Assembly (NCBI RefSeq): GCF_014200675.1
Contig: NZ_JACHCI010000030.1
Location: 1 to 52,804, forward strand
Reading direction: 5' to 3'
Length of the DNA: 52,804 nt
From: Janthinobacterium saanense
GTDB lineage: Bacteria > Pseudomonadota > Gammaproteobacteria > Burkholderiales > Burkholderiaceae_D
The notes beneath the pieces were generated by a model. That model was given only the letters and a program-made list of their open reading frames with translations, made no database searches and was not told where the DNA came from. Both the position numbers and the translations under genes were made by a program. Positions 36,151 to 45,704 of the stretch are shown one piece after another; position 1 is the stretch's first letter; the number at the start of each line of letters is the position of its first letter.

Positions 36151-37383
36151 TTAAAAATTCCCTAAAAACCATTCCTTCATGCGCTGCCAGACTGCCTTCA
36201 CCGAGCCGTCCTGACGCGTCACGATGTGACCGCGCAGGTACTGCTTTTTCGCTTCCAACAACAAACCCAGCACGGTGGCGTAGCGCGGGCTGCGCACCAC
36301 GTCGGCCAGCTGGCCGCGATACTCCGGCGTGCCCAGGCGCGCCGGTTTCAAAAAGATGTCTTCCGCCATTTCAACCATGCCCGGCATGATGGACGTGCCG
36401 CCGGTCAGCACGATGCCCGACGAGAGCACACCCTCATACCCCGATTCGCGCACCACCTGATGCACCATCGCGAACAGCTCCTCGACACGCGGTTCGATCA
36501 CTGCCGCCAGCGCCTGGCGCGACAGGTTGCGCGGGCCGCGGTCACCCAGGCCCGGCACTTCCAGCGATTCGCCCGGGTCGGCCAGCACCTGCTTGGCAAC
36601 GCCATAACGCATCTTGATTTCTTCCGCTTCTGCGGTCGGCGTGCGCAAGGCCATGGCGATATCGTTGGTGATCTGGTCGCCGGCAATCGGGATGACGGCA
36701 GTATGGCGGATCGCGCCATCGGAAAACACCGCCACGTCGGTCGTGCCGCCGCCGATATCGATCAGGACCACGCCCAGTTCTTTTTCATCGGCCGTCAATA
36801 CGGCGTCGGCCGAGGCCATCGGCTGCAGGATCAGGTCCGACACTTCCAGGCCGCAGCGGCGCACGCATTTGACGATGTTCTGCACGGCAGACACGGCGCC
36901 GGTGACGATGTGTACTTTCACTTCCAGGCGGATGCCGCTCATGCCGATCGGCTCGCGCACATCCTCCTGGCTGTCGACGATGAATTCCTGCGGCACCGTA
37001 TGCAGCAATTGCTGGTCGGTCGGAATGTTAACCGCTTTGGCCGTCTCGATGACGCGCGCCACATCGGTCGCCGTCACTTCCTTGTCCTTGATGGCCACCA
37101 TGCCGCTGGAATTGAAGCTGCGGATATGGCTGCCCGCGATACCCGCGTACACATTGCGGATCTTGCAGTCGGCCATCAGCTCGGCCTCTTCCAGCGCGCG
37201 CTGGATGGACTCCACCGTGGCCTCGATATTGACCACCACGCCTTTTTTGAGGCCCTTCGATTCGTGCTGGCCCAGCCCGATCACTTCGTGGCGCCCGTCG
37301 GACATCACTTCGGCTACCACCGCCACCACTTTCGAGGTGCCGATGTCGAGACCGACGATCAGGTTTTTCGCGTCTTTTGTCAT
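36151..37383 (-). CDS. ftsA: Cell division protein FtsA
   Basis: FtsA is the actin-like protein that anchors FtsZ to the membrane and recruits later division proteins. The 410-residue product has the phosphate 1 motif IVGLDIGTSKVVAVVAE (about 9-25), the 1C subdomain with GIAGSHIRSFNSSG, and VLIDIGGGTTDVAVFSDG (phosphate 2) near 205-222. The adenosine motif is GIVLTGGTSIMPGM, and the C-terminal amphipathic helix is WQRMKEWFLGNF. It lies 57 bp after ftsQ. All expected parts are present. Confidence 0.97.
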   Translation of the reverse strand: MTKDAKNLIVGLDIGTSKVVAVVAEVMSDGRHEVIGLGQHESKGLKKGVVVNIEATVESIQRALEEAELMADCKIRNVYAGIAGSHIRSFNSSGMVAIKDKEVTATDVARVIETAKAVNIPTDQQLLHTVPQEFIVDSQEDVREPIGMSGIRLEVKVHIVTGAVSAVQNIVKCVRRCGLEVSDLILQPMASADAVLTADEKELGVVLIDIGGGTTDVAVFSDGAIRHTAVIPIAGDQITNDIAMALRTPTAEAEEIKMRYGVAKQVLADPGESLEVPGLGDRGPRNLSRQALAAVIEPRVEELFAMVHQVVRESGYEGVLSSGIVLTGGTSIMPGMVEMAEDIFLKPARLGTPEYRGQLADVVRSPRYATVLGLLLEAKKQYLRGHIVTRQDGSVKAVWQRMKEWFLGNF

Positions 37384-37440
37384 TTCTGTCGCCTAAGGTA
37401 TGGGCTATTAATTAGTTAATTTAGTTAATTGATTACTTGT

Positions 37441-38253
37441 TTAAACCGGCTTCTTGATCGGACTACTGGTTTTCTTGCGCATCACGGGCCGGCCATCCTT
37501 GCCTTCCGGCGGTATCACCAGCCCGGCGGAACTCAGTGCCAGACCATTCTGGTAACGCATATCGATGGTGTCGATATTTTCCAGCCTGCTCGCCAGTTGC
37601 GGATAAATCCCCACCAGGCGGTCTACCCTTTCCTTCAGGGTCGTATGATTCTGCTCGCGCCCCAGCGCCACCACCATGCCGTTACTGAGCTTGACGGTCC
37701 ACGCATAGCGGCTCGACAAGGTCAGCTCTTCGAGCGACATCTTCAGCGGCGCAAACCATCTCTGCAGCTCGCCATACGTGGCCAGCACTTCTTTCTCGCT
37801 GCCGTCCGGGCCTGCAAAGGCGGGCAACACATGGTCGTCCTCAGCCTCGGCCACATTGGCCGTAAACACATCACCCTTGACCGACAGCAGACGGCCATCT
37901 TCACCCCAGGTTCCCAGTGCGTCGTGTTCTTCCAGCGCCACGATCAACTGGTTCGGCCATTCGCGGCGTACACTCGCGCGGCGCACCCAGGGCACCGCTT
38001 CAAACACGCTGCGCACGCTTTCCAGGTTGGCCGTGAAAAAATTGCCCTTGATGCGGCCCAGCGTACCGCTGCGTAACGTCAGGTAATTCACATGGCGCAG
38101 TCCCTTGTCGTCCACGCTCTCCACCTTGACCGAGCGCAGATCGAACATGGGGCGCTGCGACACCCACCAGACGCCGGCAGCCACGCACACGACCAGGACC
38201 GCGGCGAGCAAGCCGTTGGCTGTCGTATTGAGGCTTTTAGCGTCATGCCACAT
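37441..38253 (-). CDS. ftsQ: Cell division protein FtsQ
   Basis: FtsQ is a bitopic inner-membrane protein that links early and late divisome parts through FtsB and FtsL. The 270-residue product has a short cytoplasmic N-terminus and one helix (GLLAAVLVVCVAAGVWWVSQ, about 13-32). A POTRA domain follows (FDLRSVKVESVDDKGLRHV onward), then the FtsQ domain with PWVRRASVRREWPNQLIVALEEHDALGTWGE. The C-terminal tail is basic (KKTSSPIKKPV). It begins 1 bp after the ddlB stop. Confidence 0.95.
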   Translation of the reverse strand: MWHDAKSLNTTANGLLAAVLVVCVAAGVWWVSQRPMFDLRSVKVESVDDKGLRHVNYLTLRSGTLGRIKGNFFTANLESVRSVFEAVPWVRRASVRREWPNQLIVALEEHDALGTWGEDGRLLSVKGDVFTANVAEAEDDHVLPAFAGPDGSEKEVLATYGELQRWFAPLKMSLEELTLSSRYAWTVKLSNGMVVALGREQNHTTLKERVDRLVGIYPQLASRLENIDTIDMRYQNGLALSSAGLVIPPEGKDGRPVMRKKTSSPIKKPV

Positions 38254-38254
38254 A

Positions 38255-39223
38255 TCAGTTCTGTCCCTTGACCATTTTCAAACGCGCCGCCGCCACGATT
38301 TCCAGGCACAGGTCTTCATAGCTGATGCCCACCGCGCGCGCCGCCATCGGCACCAGCGAATGGGTGGTCATGCCAGGCGAGGTGTTCACTTCCAGCAGAA
38401 ACAGCTTGCTGTCCGCATTGCGCATCAGGACATCCACCCGTCCCCAGCCTTCGCAACCGAGCGCGCGGTAGGCTTCCACCGCGATACGCTCCATCTCGGC
38501 CACGATCGCCGCATCCAGCTGCGGCGGGCAAAAATACTTGGTGTCGTCCGTGAAGTACTTGTTCTGGTAATCGTAATTGCCTTGCGGGGCGACGATTTCA
38601 ATCGGCGGCAGCGCGCGTGCCGTGGCGCCCTGCCCCAGGATCGCTACCGTGAATTCGCGGCCCGTGATGAATTCTTCGGCCAGCACGGAGTCATCGAGAC
38701 CGGCGGCGATATCGTAGGCGGCCCGGAAGTCCGATGCTTGCTTGACGGTGGTGATGCCGATGCTCGACCCTTCATGCGGCGGCTTGACGATCAGCGGCAA
38801 GCCCAGTTCCGCCGCCACTTTGGCCAGGTCGGCACTGTCGTTCAACACGGCGTATTTCGGCGTCGGCAACTGGTGCATCAGCCAGATCATCTTGGTGTAG
38901 ACCTTGTCCATGCCGACCGCGCACGCCATCACGCCGCTGCCCGTGTAGGGAATGCCCAGTTGTTCCAGCGCGCCCTGCAGGCTGCCGTCTTCGCCGTAGC
39001 GGCCGTGCAGCGCGATAAAGACGCGGTCAAATTTTTCAGCGGCCAGTTCGGCCAGGCTGCGCTCGCCCGTGTCGAACGCATGCGCGTCCACGCCACGGCT
39101 CAGCAAAGCGGCCAGCACGCCGGTGCCGGACATCAGCGACACTTCGCGCTCGGCAGAGCGGCCGCCGAACAGCACGCCGACCTTGCCCAGTTGTTTTACA
39201 TCGATAGCTGAAGCTGCGTTCAC
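38255..39223 (-). CDS. ddlB: D-alanine--D-alanine ligase
   Basis: DdlB makes the D-Ala-D-Ala dipeptide that MurF adds to the peptidoglycan precursor. The 322-residue ATP-grasp enzyme has GVLFGGRSAEREVSLMSGTGVL near its start, HGRYGEDGSLQGALEQLGIPYTGSGV, and LPLIVKPPHEGSSIGITTV (ATP-binding loop). The C-terminal metal-binding stretch is FLLEVNTSPGMTTHSLVPMAA. It sits 1 bp after murC and 1 bp before ftsQ, the usual dcw order. Confidence 0.97.
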   Translation of the reverse strand: MNAASAIDVKQLGKVGVLFGGRSAEREVSLMSGTGVLAALLSRGVDAHAFDTGERSLAELAAEKFDRVFIALHGRYGEDGSLQGALEQLGIPYTGSGVMACAVGMDKVYTKMIWLMHQLPTPKYAVLNDSADLAKVAAELGLPLIVKPPHEGSSIGITTVKQASDFRAAYDIAAGLDDSVLAEEFITGREFTVAILGQGATARALPPIEIVAPQGNYDYQNKYFTDDTKYFCPPQLDAAIVAEMERIAVEAYRALGCEGWGRVDVLMRNADSKLFLLEVNTSPGMTTHSLVPMAARAVGISYEDLCLEIVAAARLKMVKGQN

Positions 39224-39224
39224 G

Positions 39225-40628
39225 TCAGGCCTTTACAGTGTTGGTTTGGTACTTGGTCAATTGGTTCGGGATGCCGCTGATGGAGCCGGCGCCCATGGTC
39301 AGCACGACATCGCCGTCGCGCGCCACACTCATGATGGTGTCAGCCATATCTGTCATGGACTCGACAAAAATCGGTTCGATCTTGCCGCGCGCACGCAGCG
39401 CATGCGCCAGCGAGCGGCCGTCGGCGGCCACGATAGGCGATTCGCCGGCCGCATACACCTCGGACAGCAGCAGCACATCGGGCGCGCCCAGCACCTTGAC
39501 GAAATCTTCGAACAGGTCGCGCGTGCGGCTGTAGCGGTGCGGCTGGAAAGCCAGCACCAGGCGGCGGCCTGGATAGGCAGCGCGCGCAGCGGCCAGGGTC
39601 ACTTCGGTTTCCACCGGATGGTGGCCGAAATCGTCCACCAGGGCGAAGCTGCCGCCATTCGGCAAAGCCACGTCGCCATAGCGCGTGAAGCGGCGGCCCA
39701 CACCGGAGAATTCAGCCAGGCCCTGTTGCGTGGCGCTGTCGGCAACGCCGATTTCACGCGCGATCGCCACGGCCGAACAGGCATTCTGCACATTGTGCAT
39801 GCCGGGCTGGTTGAGCACGATGTCGAGCTCGGGATAACCTTGCTGCAGCACCGTGAAATGCATTTCCAGCCCCACGGCGCGCGCATTGATGGCGCGTACT
39901 TCCGCGTCTTCGGCGAAACCGTAGGTGGTCACCGGTTTGGTCACGAACGGGATGATGGCGCGTACGTGCGGGTCATCGATGCACAGCATGGCGCGGCCAT
40001 AGAAGGGCAAACGGTGCGTGAACTGCACGAAGGCCTGCTTGAGCTTTTCAAAATCGTGCTCGTAGGTGTCCATATGATCGGCGTCGATATTCGTGATGAC
40101 TTCGATCATCGGCGTCAGGTTCAAAAACGAGGCATCCGATTCATCGGCTTCGGCCACCAGGTAATCGCCGGAACCGAGCTTGGCGTTCGCGCCGGCGCTG
40201 GTCAACCGGCCACCGATCACAAACGTGGGATCGAGCCCGCCCTGCGCCAGCACCGAAGCGACCAGGCTGGTGGTGGTGGTTTTACCGTGCGTGCCGGCGA
40301 TGGCGATACCGCGTTTCAAGCGCATCAATTCACCGAGCATCACGGCGCGCGGCACCAGCGGGATCTTGCGCGCACGCGCCGCCGCGACTTCAGGATTGTC
40401 TTGCGGGACAGCGCCCGACGTCACCACCGCATCGGCGTCGCCGATGTTTTCTGCCGCGTGACCGAGCATGACGGTCGCGCCCAGACTCGCCAGGCGCTGC
40501 GTTGCCGCATTGCTGCCCAGGTCGGAGCCCGACACTTTGTAGCCCAGATTGACCAGCACTTCGGCGATGCCGCTCATGCCGCTGCCGCCGATGCCGACAA
40601 AGTGGATATTGTTTACTTTATGCTTCAC
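39225..40628 (-). CDS. murC: UDP-N-acetylmuramate--L-alanine ligase
   Basis: MurC adds L-alanine to UDP-MurNAc, the first of the Mur ligases. From a GTG start at 40628 the product is 467 residues: MKHKVNNIHFVGIGGSGMSG, with the ATP-binding loop GTHGKTTTTS at 112-121. HYSRTRDLFEDF-type and DDFGHHPVE segments lie further on. The GTG has GAGG upstream and lies 10 bp after murG. An ATG at 40676 would add 16 residues, overlap murG by 38 bp and lack similarity, so the GTG is preferred. Length is normal for the family. Confidence 0.95.
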   Translation of the reverse strand: MKHKVNNIHFVGIGGSGMSGIAEVLVNLGYKVSGSDLGSNAATQRLASLGATVMLGHAAENIGDADAVVTSGAVPQDNPEVAAARARKIPLVPRAVMLGELMRLKRGIAIAGTHGKTTTTSLVASVLAQGGLDPTFVIGGRLTSAGANAKLGSGDYLVAEADESDASFLNLTPMIEVITNIDADHMDTYEHDFEKLKQAFVQFTHRLPFYGRAMLCIDDPHVRAIIPFVTKPVTTYGFAEDAEVRAINARAVGLEMHFTVLQQGYPELDIVLNQPGMHNVQNACSAVAIAREIGVADSATQQGLAEFSGVGRRFTRYGDVALPNGGSFALVDDFGHHPVETEVTLAAARAAYPGRRLVLAFQPHRYSRTRDLFEDFVKVLGAPDVLLLSEVYAAGESPIVAADGRSLAHALRARGKIEPIFVESMTDMADTIMSVARDGDVVLTMGAGSISGIPNQLTKYQTNTVKA

Positions 40629-40638
40629 AGAGCTAACC

Positions 40639-41742
40639 TCATGCCAATTTTTCCAATACGTTTGCGATCGCCGCATTGGCGTCGCGCTTGCCTGCTGCCA
40701 GTGCCGCCTGCGCCATCTGCTGGCAGGCGTCGCGGCCCAGCGACGCCAGCAAAGCGCTCAGCGACGCTGCACTCATTTCATGTTGCGGCAAATGAATCGC
40801 CGCACCCTGCTTTGCCATCCATTGGGCGTTATTGCGCTGATGGCTGGTGGTCGACGCCACTAGCGGCACCAGCACGCTGGCCACGCCGGCGGCCGTCAAT
40901 TCCGACAGGGTGATCGCGCCTGCGCGGCAAATCACTACATCGGCTTCGGCATAGGCCCTGGCCATGTCGTCGATAAAGTCGACCACATAGGCGCTCACGC
41001 CTGCCTCGGCATACGCTGCGCGCAAGGCATCGATATTCTTTTTGCCCGACTGGTGCGTCACCTGCGGACGTTCGCCTTCCGGCATCAGCGCCAGCGCGGC
41101 GGGCAAGCTGTCGTTCAGCGCTTTGGCGCCCAGGCTGCCGCCCACCACCAGGATGCGCAGCGGGCCGCTGCGGCCAGCGTAACGTTCGGCCGGCGGCGCC
41201 ATGTCGAGGATTTCCTGGCGCACGGGATTGCCTGTGACGACAGCCTTGCCGGCAGCAGCGCCGAAATCGGCAGGAAAGCCGAAGCATACGCGCTGCGCCA
41301 GGGGAGCGAGCGTCTTGTTGGACAAGAGCAGCGCCGCATCGGCATTCACCAGCACCAGCGGCACGCCCTTCAGGCGCGCCATCAGGCCGCCCGGCACCGT
41401 CACATAACCGCCCATGCCCATCACCACGTCCGGCTTGCGGGCCGAAATAAAACGGCGGATGGCGAAGAAACTGGCCAACATCTTGAAGCCGCCCTGGATG
41501 GTGTGCACCAGGCCCTTGCCGCGCATGCCGGAAAAGGCGATGGCATCCATCGGGATGCCGCTCTTGGGCACCAGCTCCTGCTCCATGCCGTGCGTAGTCC
41601 CCAGCCAGCTCACTTCCCAGCCGCGCGCGCGCATCGTCTGCGCAATCGCCAGGCCAGGGAAAATATGGCCGCCGGTACCGGCCGCCATGATCATCAGTTT
41701 TTTCGCGGGTTTCAAATTCGTCACAGTCTTTACGTCAGTCAT
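40639..41742 (-). CDS. murG: UDP-GlcNAc--undecaprenyl-PP-MurNAc-pentapeptide GlcNAc transferase
   Basis: MurG is the membrane-associated glycosyltransferase that converts lipid I to lipid II. The 367-residue GT-B enzyme has the N-terminal AAGTGGHIFPGLAIA (20-34) and GMGGYVTVPGGLMA. Its C-terminal half has RILVVGGSLGAKALNDSLP and CRAGAITLSELTAAGVASVLVPL, the UDP-GlcNAc site. It overlaps ftsW by 4 bp. The first 15 residues before KKLMIMAAG are slightly longer than usual. Confidence 0.97.
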   Translation of the reverse strand: MTDVKTVTNLKPAKKLMIMAAGTGGHIFPGLAIAQTMRARGWEVSWLGTTHGMEQELVPKSGIPMDAIAFSGMRGKGLVHTIQGGFKMLASFFAIRRFISARKPDVVMGMGGYVTVPGGLMARLKGVPLVLVNADAALLLSNKTLAPLAQRVCFGFPADFGAAAGKAVVTGNPVRQEILDMAPPAERYAGRSGPLRILVVGGSLGAKALNDSLPAALALMPEGERPQVTHQSGKKNIDALRAAYAEAGVSAYVVDFIDDMARAYAEADVVICRAGAITLSELTAAGVASVLVPLVASTTSHQRNNAQWMAKQGAAIHLPQHEMSAASLSALLASLGRDACQQMAQAALAAGKRDANAAIANVLEKLA

Positions 41743-42950
41743 AGCCGGCCTCCGCGCATCAGGATCCGGTTTTCATAATCGATGCGCAGCAAAATCGCCA
41801 GGCCGATACAGTTGATCAGCACACCCGTGCCGCCATAACTCATCAAAGGCAAGGTCAGGCCTTTGGTTGGCAACAGGCCCAGGTTCACGCCCATATTGAT
41901 AAACGTCTGCACGCCGATCCAGATGGCGATGCCCTTGGCGGTCAGGCCGGCAAAGGTCTGGTCGATGGCGATCGCCTGGCGGCCGATGTCGAAGGCGCGC
42001 TTGATGATCCAGTAAAACATGCCGATCACGATCAGCACGCCGACCAGGCCCAGTTCTTCGCCGATCACGGCCAGCAAAAAGTCGGTATGCGCTTCGGGCA
42101 GGTAATGCAGCTTTTCCACGCTGCCACCCAGGCCTACGCCGAATATCTCACCACGGCCGAAGGCGATCAGCGAGTGCGTCAGCTGATATGCCTTGTTCAG
42201 CGCATTGTCTTCCTGCCACGGATCGAGATAAGCAAAAAACCGCTCACGGCGGAATTTCGACAAGGCGATGATGGTCACGAAAATCGCCGTCAGCATGGCG
42301 CCGATGCCGCCGAACCAGATGGCGTTCACGCCGCCCAGGAACAGAATGCCCATGGCGATGCAGACGATCACGCCGAAAGCGCCCAGATCGGGTTCCATCA
42401 GCAGCAGCAAGCCGACAAAGCTGACCGCCAGCGCCATCGGCATGAAGCCCTTGGTCAGCTTGTGCATGTATTCCTGCTTGCGCACCGTGTAATCGGCCGC
42501 GTACAGCACCATCACCACCTTCATCAGTTCGGACGGCTGCGGGCGCAAACCCGGTAAATTCAACCAGCGGCGGCCGCCGTTGACGGACACGCCCAGGCCC
42601 GGCACCAGCACCATTACCAGCAGCACCAGGGTGCCGATGAACAGCCAGGGCGCCATTTTTTGCCAGGTCGAGACGCGGATGCGGAACACCAGTGCGCTGA
42701 CGACTACCGAAATGGCGATGAACAGGGCCTGGCGGACGACAAAATAATTGTTGGTATAGGCAGCGAACTTGCGCGCATCGGACAGCGAGATCGAGGCCGA
42801 ATACACCATCACCATGCCCAGCAACATCAGCAGCAGCACCACCCACACCAGCGGCTTGTCGTACTCCATCATCTTCGACTGCCGCGCGCGGCTATCGAGC
42901 GGCTTGCCAGCCGATGGGGTACCGAAACCGAAAGGCAGCTGGAAGGCCAT
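41739..42950 (-). CDS. ftsW: SEDS peptidoglycan glycosyltransferase FtsW
   Basis: FtsW polymerises septal glycan strands together with FtsI. From the ATG at 42950 the product is 403 residues with about ten membrane helices. Conserved SEDS stretches are GGRRWLNLPGLRPQPSELMK, LLLMEPDLGAFGVI, HSLIAFGRGEIFGVGLGGSVEK, LPEAHTDFLLAVIGEELGLVG and TKGLTLPLMSYGGTG. The ATG overlaps the murD stop by one base (TGATG). An in-frame extension to 43049 inside murD is not family-like and is rejected as the start. Confidence 0.96.
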   Translation of the reverse strand: MAFQLPFGFGTPSAGKPLDSRARQSKMMEYDKPLVWVVLLLMLLGMVMVYSASISLSDARKFAAYTNNYFVVRQALFIAISVVVSALVFRIRVSTWQKMAPWLFIGTLVLLVMVLVPGLGVSVNGGRRWLNLPGLRPQPSELMKVVMVLYAADYTVRKQEYMHKLTKGFMPMALAVSFVGLLLLMEPDLGAFGVIVCIAMGILFLGGVNAIWFGGIGAMLTAIFVTIIALSKFRRERFFAYLDPWQEDNALNKAYQLTHSLIAFGRGEIFGVGLGGSVEKLHYLPEAHTDFLLAVIGEELGLVGVLIVIGMFYWIIKRAFDIGRQAIAIDQTFAGLTAKGIAIWIGVQTFINMGVNLGLLPTKGLTLPLMSYGGTGVLINCIGLAILLRIDYENRILMRGGRL

Positions 42951-44527
42951 CAGATATCCTGTCCGTTTTCCAGGGCGATGTCGCGCACGGCGTCGACAAA
43001 CACCTGTGCGCGATGCGCATAGTTCTTGAACATGTCCAGGCTGGCGCACGCTGGCGACAGCAGGACTGCATCATGGGCTTGCGCCAGTGCGCTGGCGCGC
43101 TTGACCGCCTCTGGCAAGGTGACGCAATCAAACAGCTCCACGCCGGCCGGCTCCAGGGCCGCGCGCAAGGCCGGTGCATCGCGGCCGATCAGCACCACGG
43201 CGCGCACATAGCGCGACACGGGTTCAGCCAACGGCGAGAAATCCTGGCCCTTGCCATCGCCGCCGGCGATCAGCACCAGCCGCTGCTCTGCACCGCCGAA
43301 GGCCTTGCCCAGGCCGTACAGGGCAGCCACCGTGGCGCCCACGTTGGTGCCCTTGCTGTCATCGTAGTATTCGACGTCATTGACGGCCGTGATCAGTTCC
43401 ACGCGGTGCGGCTCGCCCTGGTATTCACGCACCCCATGCAGCAACGGCGCGAATGGCAGGCCGATGGCGCGGCACAGGGCCAGCGCCGCCAGCGCGTTCG
43501 AGGCATTGTGCTGGCCGCGGATTTTCAGCGCGTCGGCCGGCATCAGTTTTTTCGCCAGGGTAGGCACCGGTTCCGGCGCCGGATCATTCTTGCGGCGTTT
43601 TTTCTCGATCACTTCTTCGCTGGGCACGGCTTGCGACAGCCAGAAAATGCCGCGCTCATTGACCAGGCCAAAGCTGTCGGCCTCCACCGGCTCGCCCGTG
43701 CCGAAAGTGACCGTCTCGCCCAGTGGATCGGCCATGCGCATGACCGCTGCATCGTCGCGGTTCAGCACGCGCACGGTATCGGTGCCAAAGATGCGCGCCT
43801 TGTCCTGGCCGTAGGCAGCCATGTCGCCATGCCAGTCCAAGTGATCCTGCGACAGGTTCAGCACAGTAGCCGCATCGGCTTGCAGGCTGAAGGTGGTGTG
43901 CAGCTGGAAGCTGGACAACTCCAGCACCCATGCTTGCGGCAAGGTGCTGGCGGCCGGTTCGGCAGGCTCGGCGCCCTCTTCTTCCACCACTGCTACTGGC
44001 GCCGGCTCGGCGTCGAGCACCTCGCGCAGCACATCCAGTGCGGCCGGGCTGATATTGCCGGCCACGCGCACCGACAAGCCCGCGCGTTCGCACAGCAGGC
44101 CCACCAGGCTGGTGACCGTGGTCTTGCCATTGGTGCCCGTGATGGCGATGACTTTCGGCGCGTAGCCGCGTTGCGCTTTCAGCGCTGCCAGCGCTTGCGC
44201 GAACAGTTCGATCTCGCCCCATACGGGGATGTTTTTCTCTGCAGCGGCTGGCGCGATCTCCGCCAGTTCGCGCTGCGGCGCCAAGCCGGGGCTGACGGCG
44301 ACAAAGTCCACGCCATCGAGCAAATCAGCGCTGAAGGGACCCGCAAAAAATTGCGCCTGCGGCACGGCCGCCTGCAACGCGCCCAGGCGCTCGGGCGCCT
44401 GGCGCGTGTCGGCCACGCGCACGGCAGCGCCGCTGCGGGCCAGCCACAGGGCCATCGCCAGTCCCGACTCTCCGAGACCGAGCACCAGTGCAGTTTTAGC
44501 GTCGTACATCTTCACGGCGGCATCCAT
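42950..44527 (-). CDS. murD: UDP-N-acetylmuramoylalanine--D-glutamate ligase
   Basis: MurD adds D-glutamate to UDP-MurNAc-L-Ala. At 525 residues it is longer than the roughly 440 of E. coli. The N-terminal Rossmann motif is VLGLGESGLAMA (15-26), the ATP loop GTNGKTTVTS (131-140), and the substrate region LELSSFQL (202-209). The extra length lies mainly in two low-complexity inserts. One is acidic and alanine-proline rich (about 173-198); the other is lysine-proline rich (about 302-328, KKRRKNDPAPEPVP). The start at 44527 overlaps the mraY stop by one base; an ATG six codons later is an alternative. Confidence 0.95.
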   Translation of the reverse strand: MDAAVKMYDAKTALVLGLGESGLAMALWLARSGAAVRVADTRQAPERLGALQAAVPQAQFFAGPFSADLLDGVDFVAVSPGLAPQRELAEIAPAAAEKNIPVWGEIELFAQALAALKAQRGYAPKVIAITGTNGKTTVTSLVGLLCERAGLSVRVAGNISPAALDVLREVLDAEPAPVAVVEEEGAEPAEPAASTLPQAWVLELSSFQLHTTFSLQADAATVLNLSQDHLDWHGDMAAYGQDKARIFGTDTVRVLNRDDAAVMRMADPLGETVTFGTGEPVEADSFGLVNERGIFWLSQAVPSEEVIEKKRRKNDPAPEPVPTLAKKLMPADALKIRGQHNASNALAALALCRAIGLPFAPLLHGVREYQGEPHRVELITAVNDVEYYDDSKGTNVGATVAALYGLGKAFGGAEQRLVLIAGGDGKGQDFSPLAEPVSRYVRAVVLIGRDAPALRAALEPAGVELFDCVTLPEAVKRASALAQAHDAVLLSPACASLDMFKNYAHRAQVFVDAVRDIALENGQDI

Positions 44528-45702
44528 TAACGCAGCTTCAAAGTAGTCAGTCCCAGCAGGACCAACATCATGGTGATGATCCAGAAACGCACAACCACTT
44601 GCGTCTCTTTCCAGCCTTTTTGTTCAAAATGGTGGTGCAAGGGCGCCATCAGGAAAACGCGGCGGCCCACGCCATAACGCTTCTTGGTGTACTTGAACCA
44701 GACCACCTGGATGATCACAGACAAGGTTTCGACCACGAAGATGCCACCCATGATGAACAGCACAATTTCCTGGCGTACGATCACAGCGATGGTGCCCAGG
44801 GCGCCGCCCAGGGCCAGCGCGCCCACGTCGCCCATGAAGACTTTGGCGGGGTGCGTGTTATACCAGAGGAAGGCCAGGCCGGAACCAGCCAGCGCGCCGC
44901 AGAAAATCACCAGTTCGCCGGCGCCCGGAATGTGCGGAATGAACAGGTAGCGCGCATAGGTCGCGTTGCCGGTCAAATAGGCGAACAGGCCCAGAGCCGT
45001 ACCCACCATCACGGTCGGCATGATGGCCAGACCATCGAGACCATCGGTGAAATTGACAGCATTGCTGGTGCCGACGATGACGCAATAAGTCAAAGCAATG
45101 AAGCCCCACACGCCCAGCGGATAGCTGATGGTTTTAAAGAAGGGCACGATCAGGTCGGCCTTCGGCGGCAAGTCCATCGCAAAGCCCGACTGCACCCAGG
45201 CGTAGATCAGATTCCATACCTGGCCTGCGTTCGGCTCGGAGATCGAAACGGAAAACGCCAGGTAAAAGGCGGCGACGATGCCGATCAGCGACTGCCAGAA
45301 GTATTTTTCGCGCGAGCGCATGCCTTCAGGGTCTTGATGCACCACCTTGCGGTAGTCATCGGCCCAGCCAACGGCGCCAAAGCCCAGGGTGACAATCAGC
45401 ACGGGCCAGATGAAACGGTTCGACAGATCGGCCCACAGCAGGGTGGAAACACCGATGGCGATCAGGATCAGCACACCGCCCATGGTCGGCGTGCCGTGTT
45501 TTTTCAGATGCGTTTGCGGACCATCGGTACGCACGGCCTGGCCGACCTTCATGCGGGTCAGCATGCGGATCACGGCCGGACCGGCGCACAGGCCGATCAG
45601 GATGGCCGTCAGGGTCGCGAACACGGCGCGGAACGTGATGAAGTTAAAGACCCGCAGCGGGCCAATAGTGTCCTGGAAATACTGAGCGAGCCAGAGCAGC
45701 AT
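44527..45702 (-). CDS. mraY: Phospho-N-acetylmuramoyl-pentapeptide transferase
   Basis: MraY transfers phospho-MurNAc-pentapeptide to undecaprenyl phosphate, making lipid I. The 391-residue membrane protein has about ten helices. It has the family motifs GTPTMGGVLIL, GWADDYRK (with the aspartate pair), NFTDGLDGLAIMPT, FMGDVGALALGGALG and the histidine-rich RVFLMAPLHHHFEQKGWKE. It ends in the usual MMLVLLGLTTLKLR. It begins 2 bp after murF and overlaps murD by one base. Confidence 0.97.
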   Translation of the reverse strand: MLLWLAQYFQDTIGPLRVFNFITFRAVFATLTAILIGLCAGPAVIRMLTRMKVGQAVRTDGPQTHLKKHGTPTMGGVLILIAIGVSTLLWADLSNRFIWPVLIVTLGFGAVGWADDYRKVVHQDPEGMRSREKYFWQSLIGIVAAFYLAFSVSISEPNAGQVWNLIYAWVQSGFAMDLPPKADLIVPFFKTISYPLGVWGFIALTYCVIVGTSNAVNFTDGLDGLAIMPTVMVGTALGLFAYLTGNATYARYLFIPHIPGAGELVIFCGALAGSGLAFLWYNTHPAKVFMGDVGALALGGALGTIAVIVRQEIVLFIMGGIFVVETLSVIIQVVWFKYTKKRYGVGRRVFLMAPLHHHFEQKGWKETQVVVRFWIITMMLVLLGLTTLKLR

Positions 45703-45704
45703 GA

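Noticed and set aside
39069..40913. Long open frame antisense to murC, ddlB and murG ends
   Set aside because: It crosses three well-identified genes and has no domain features.
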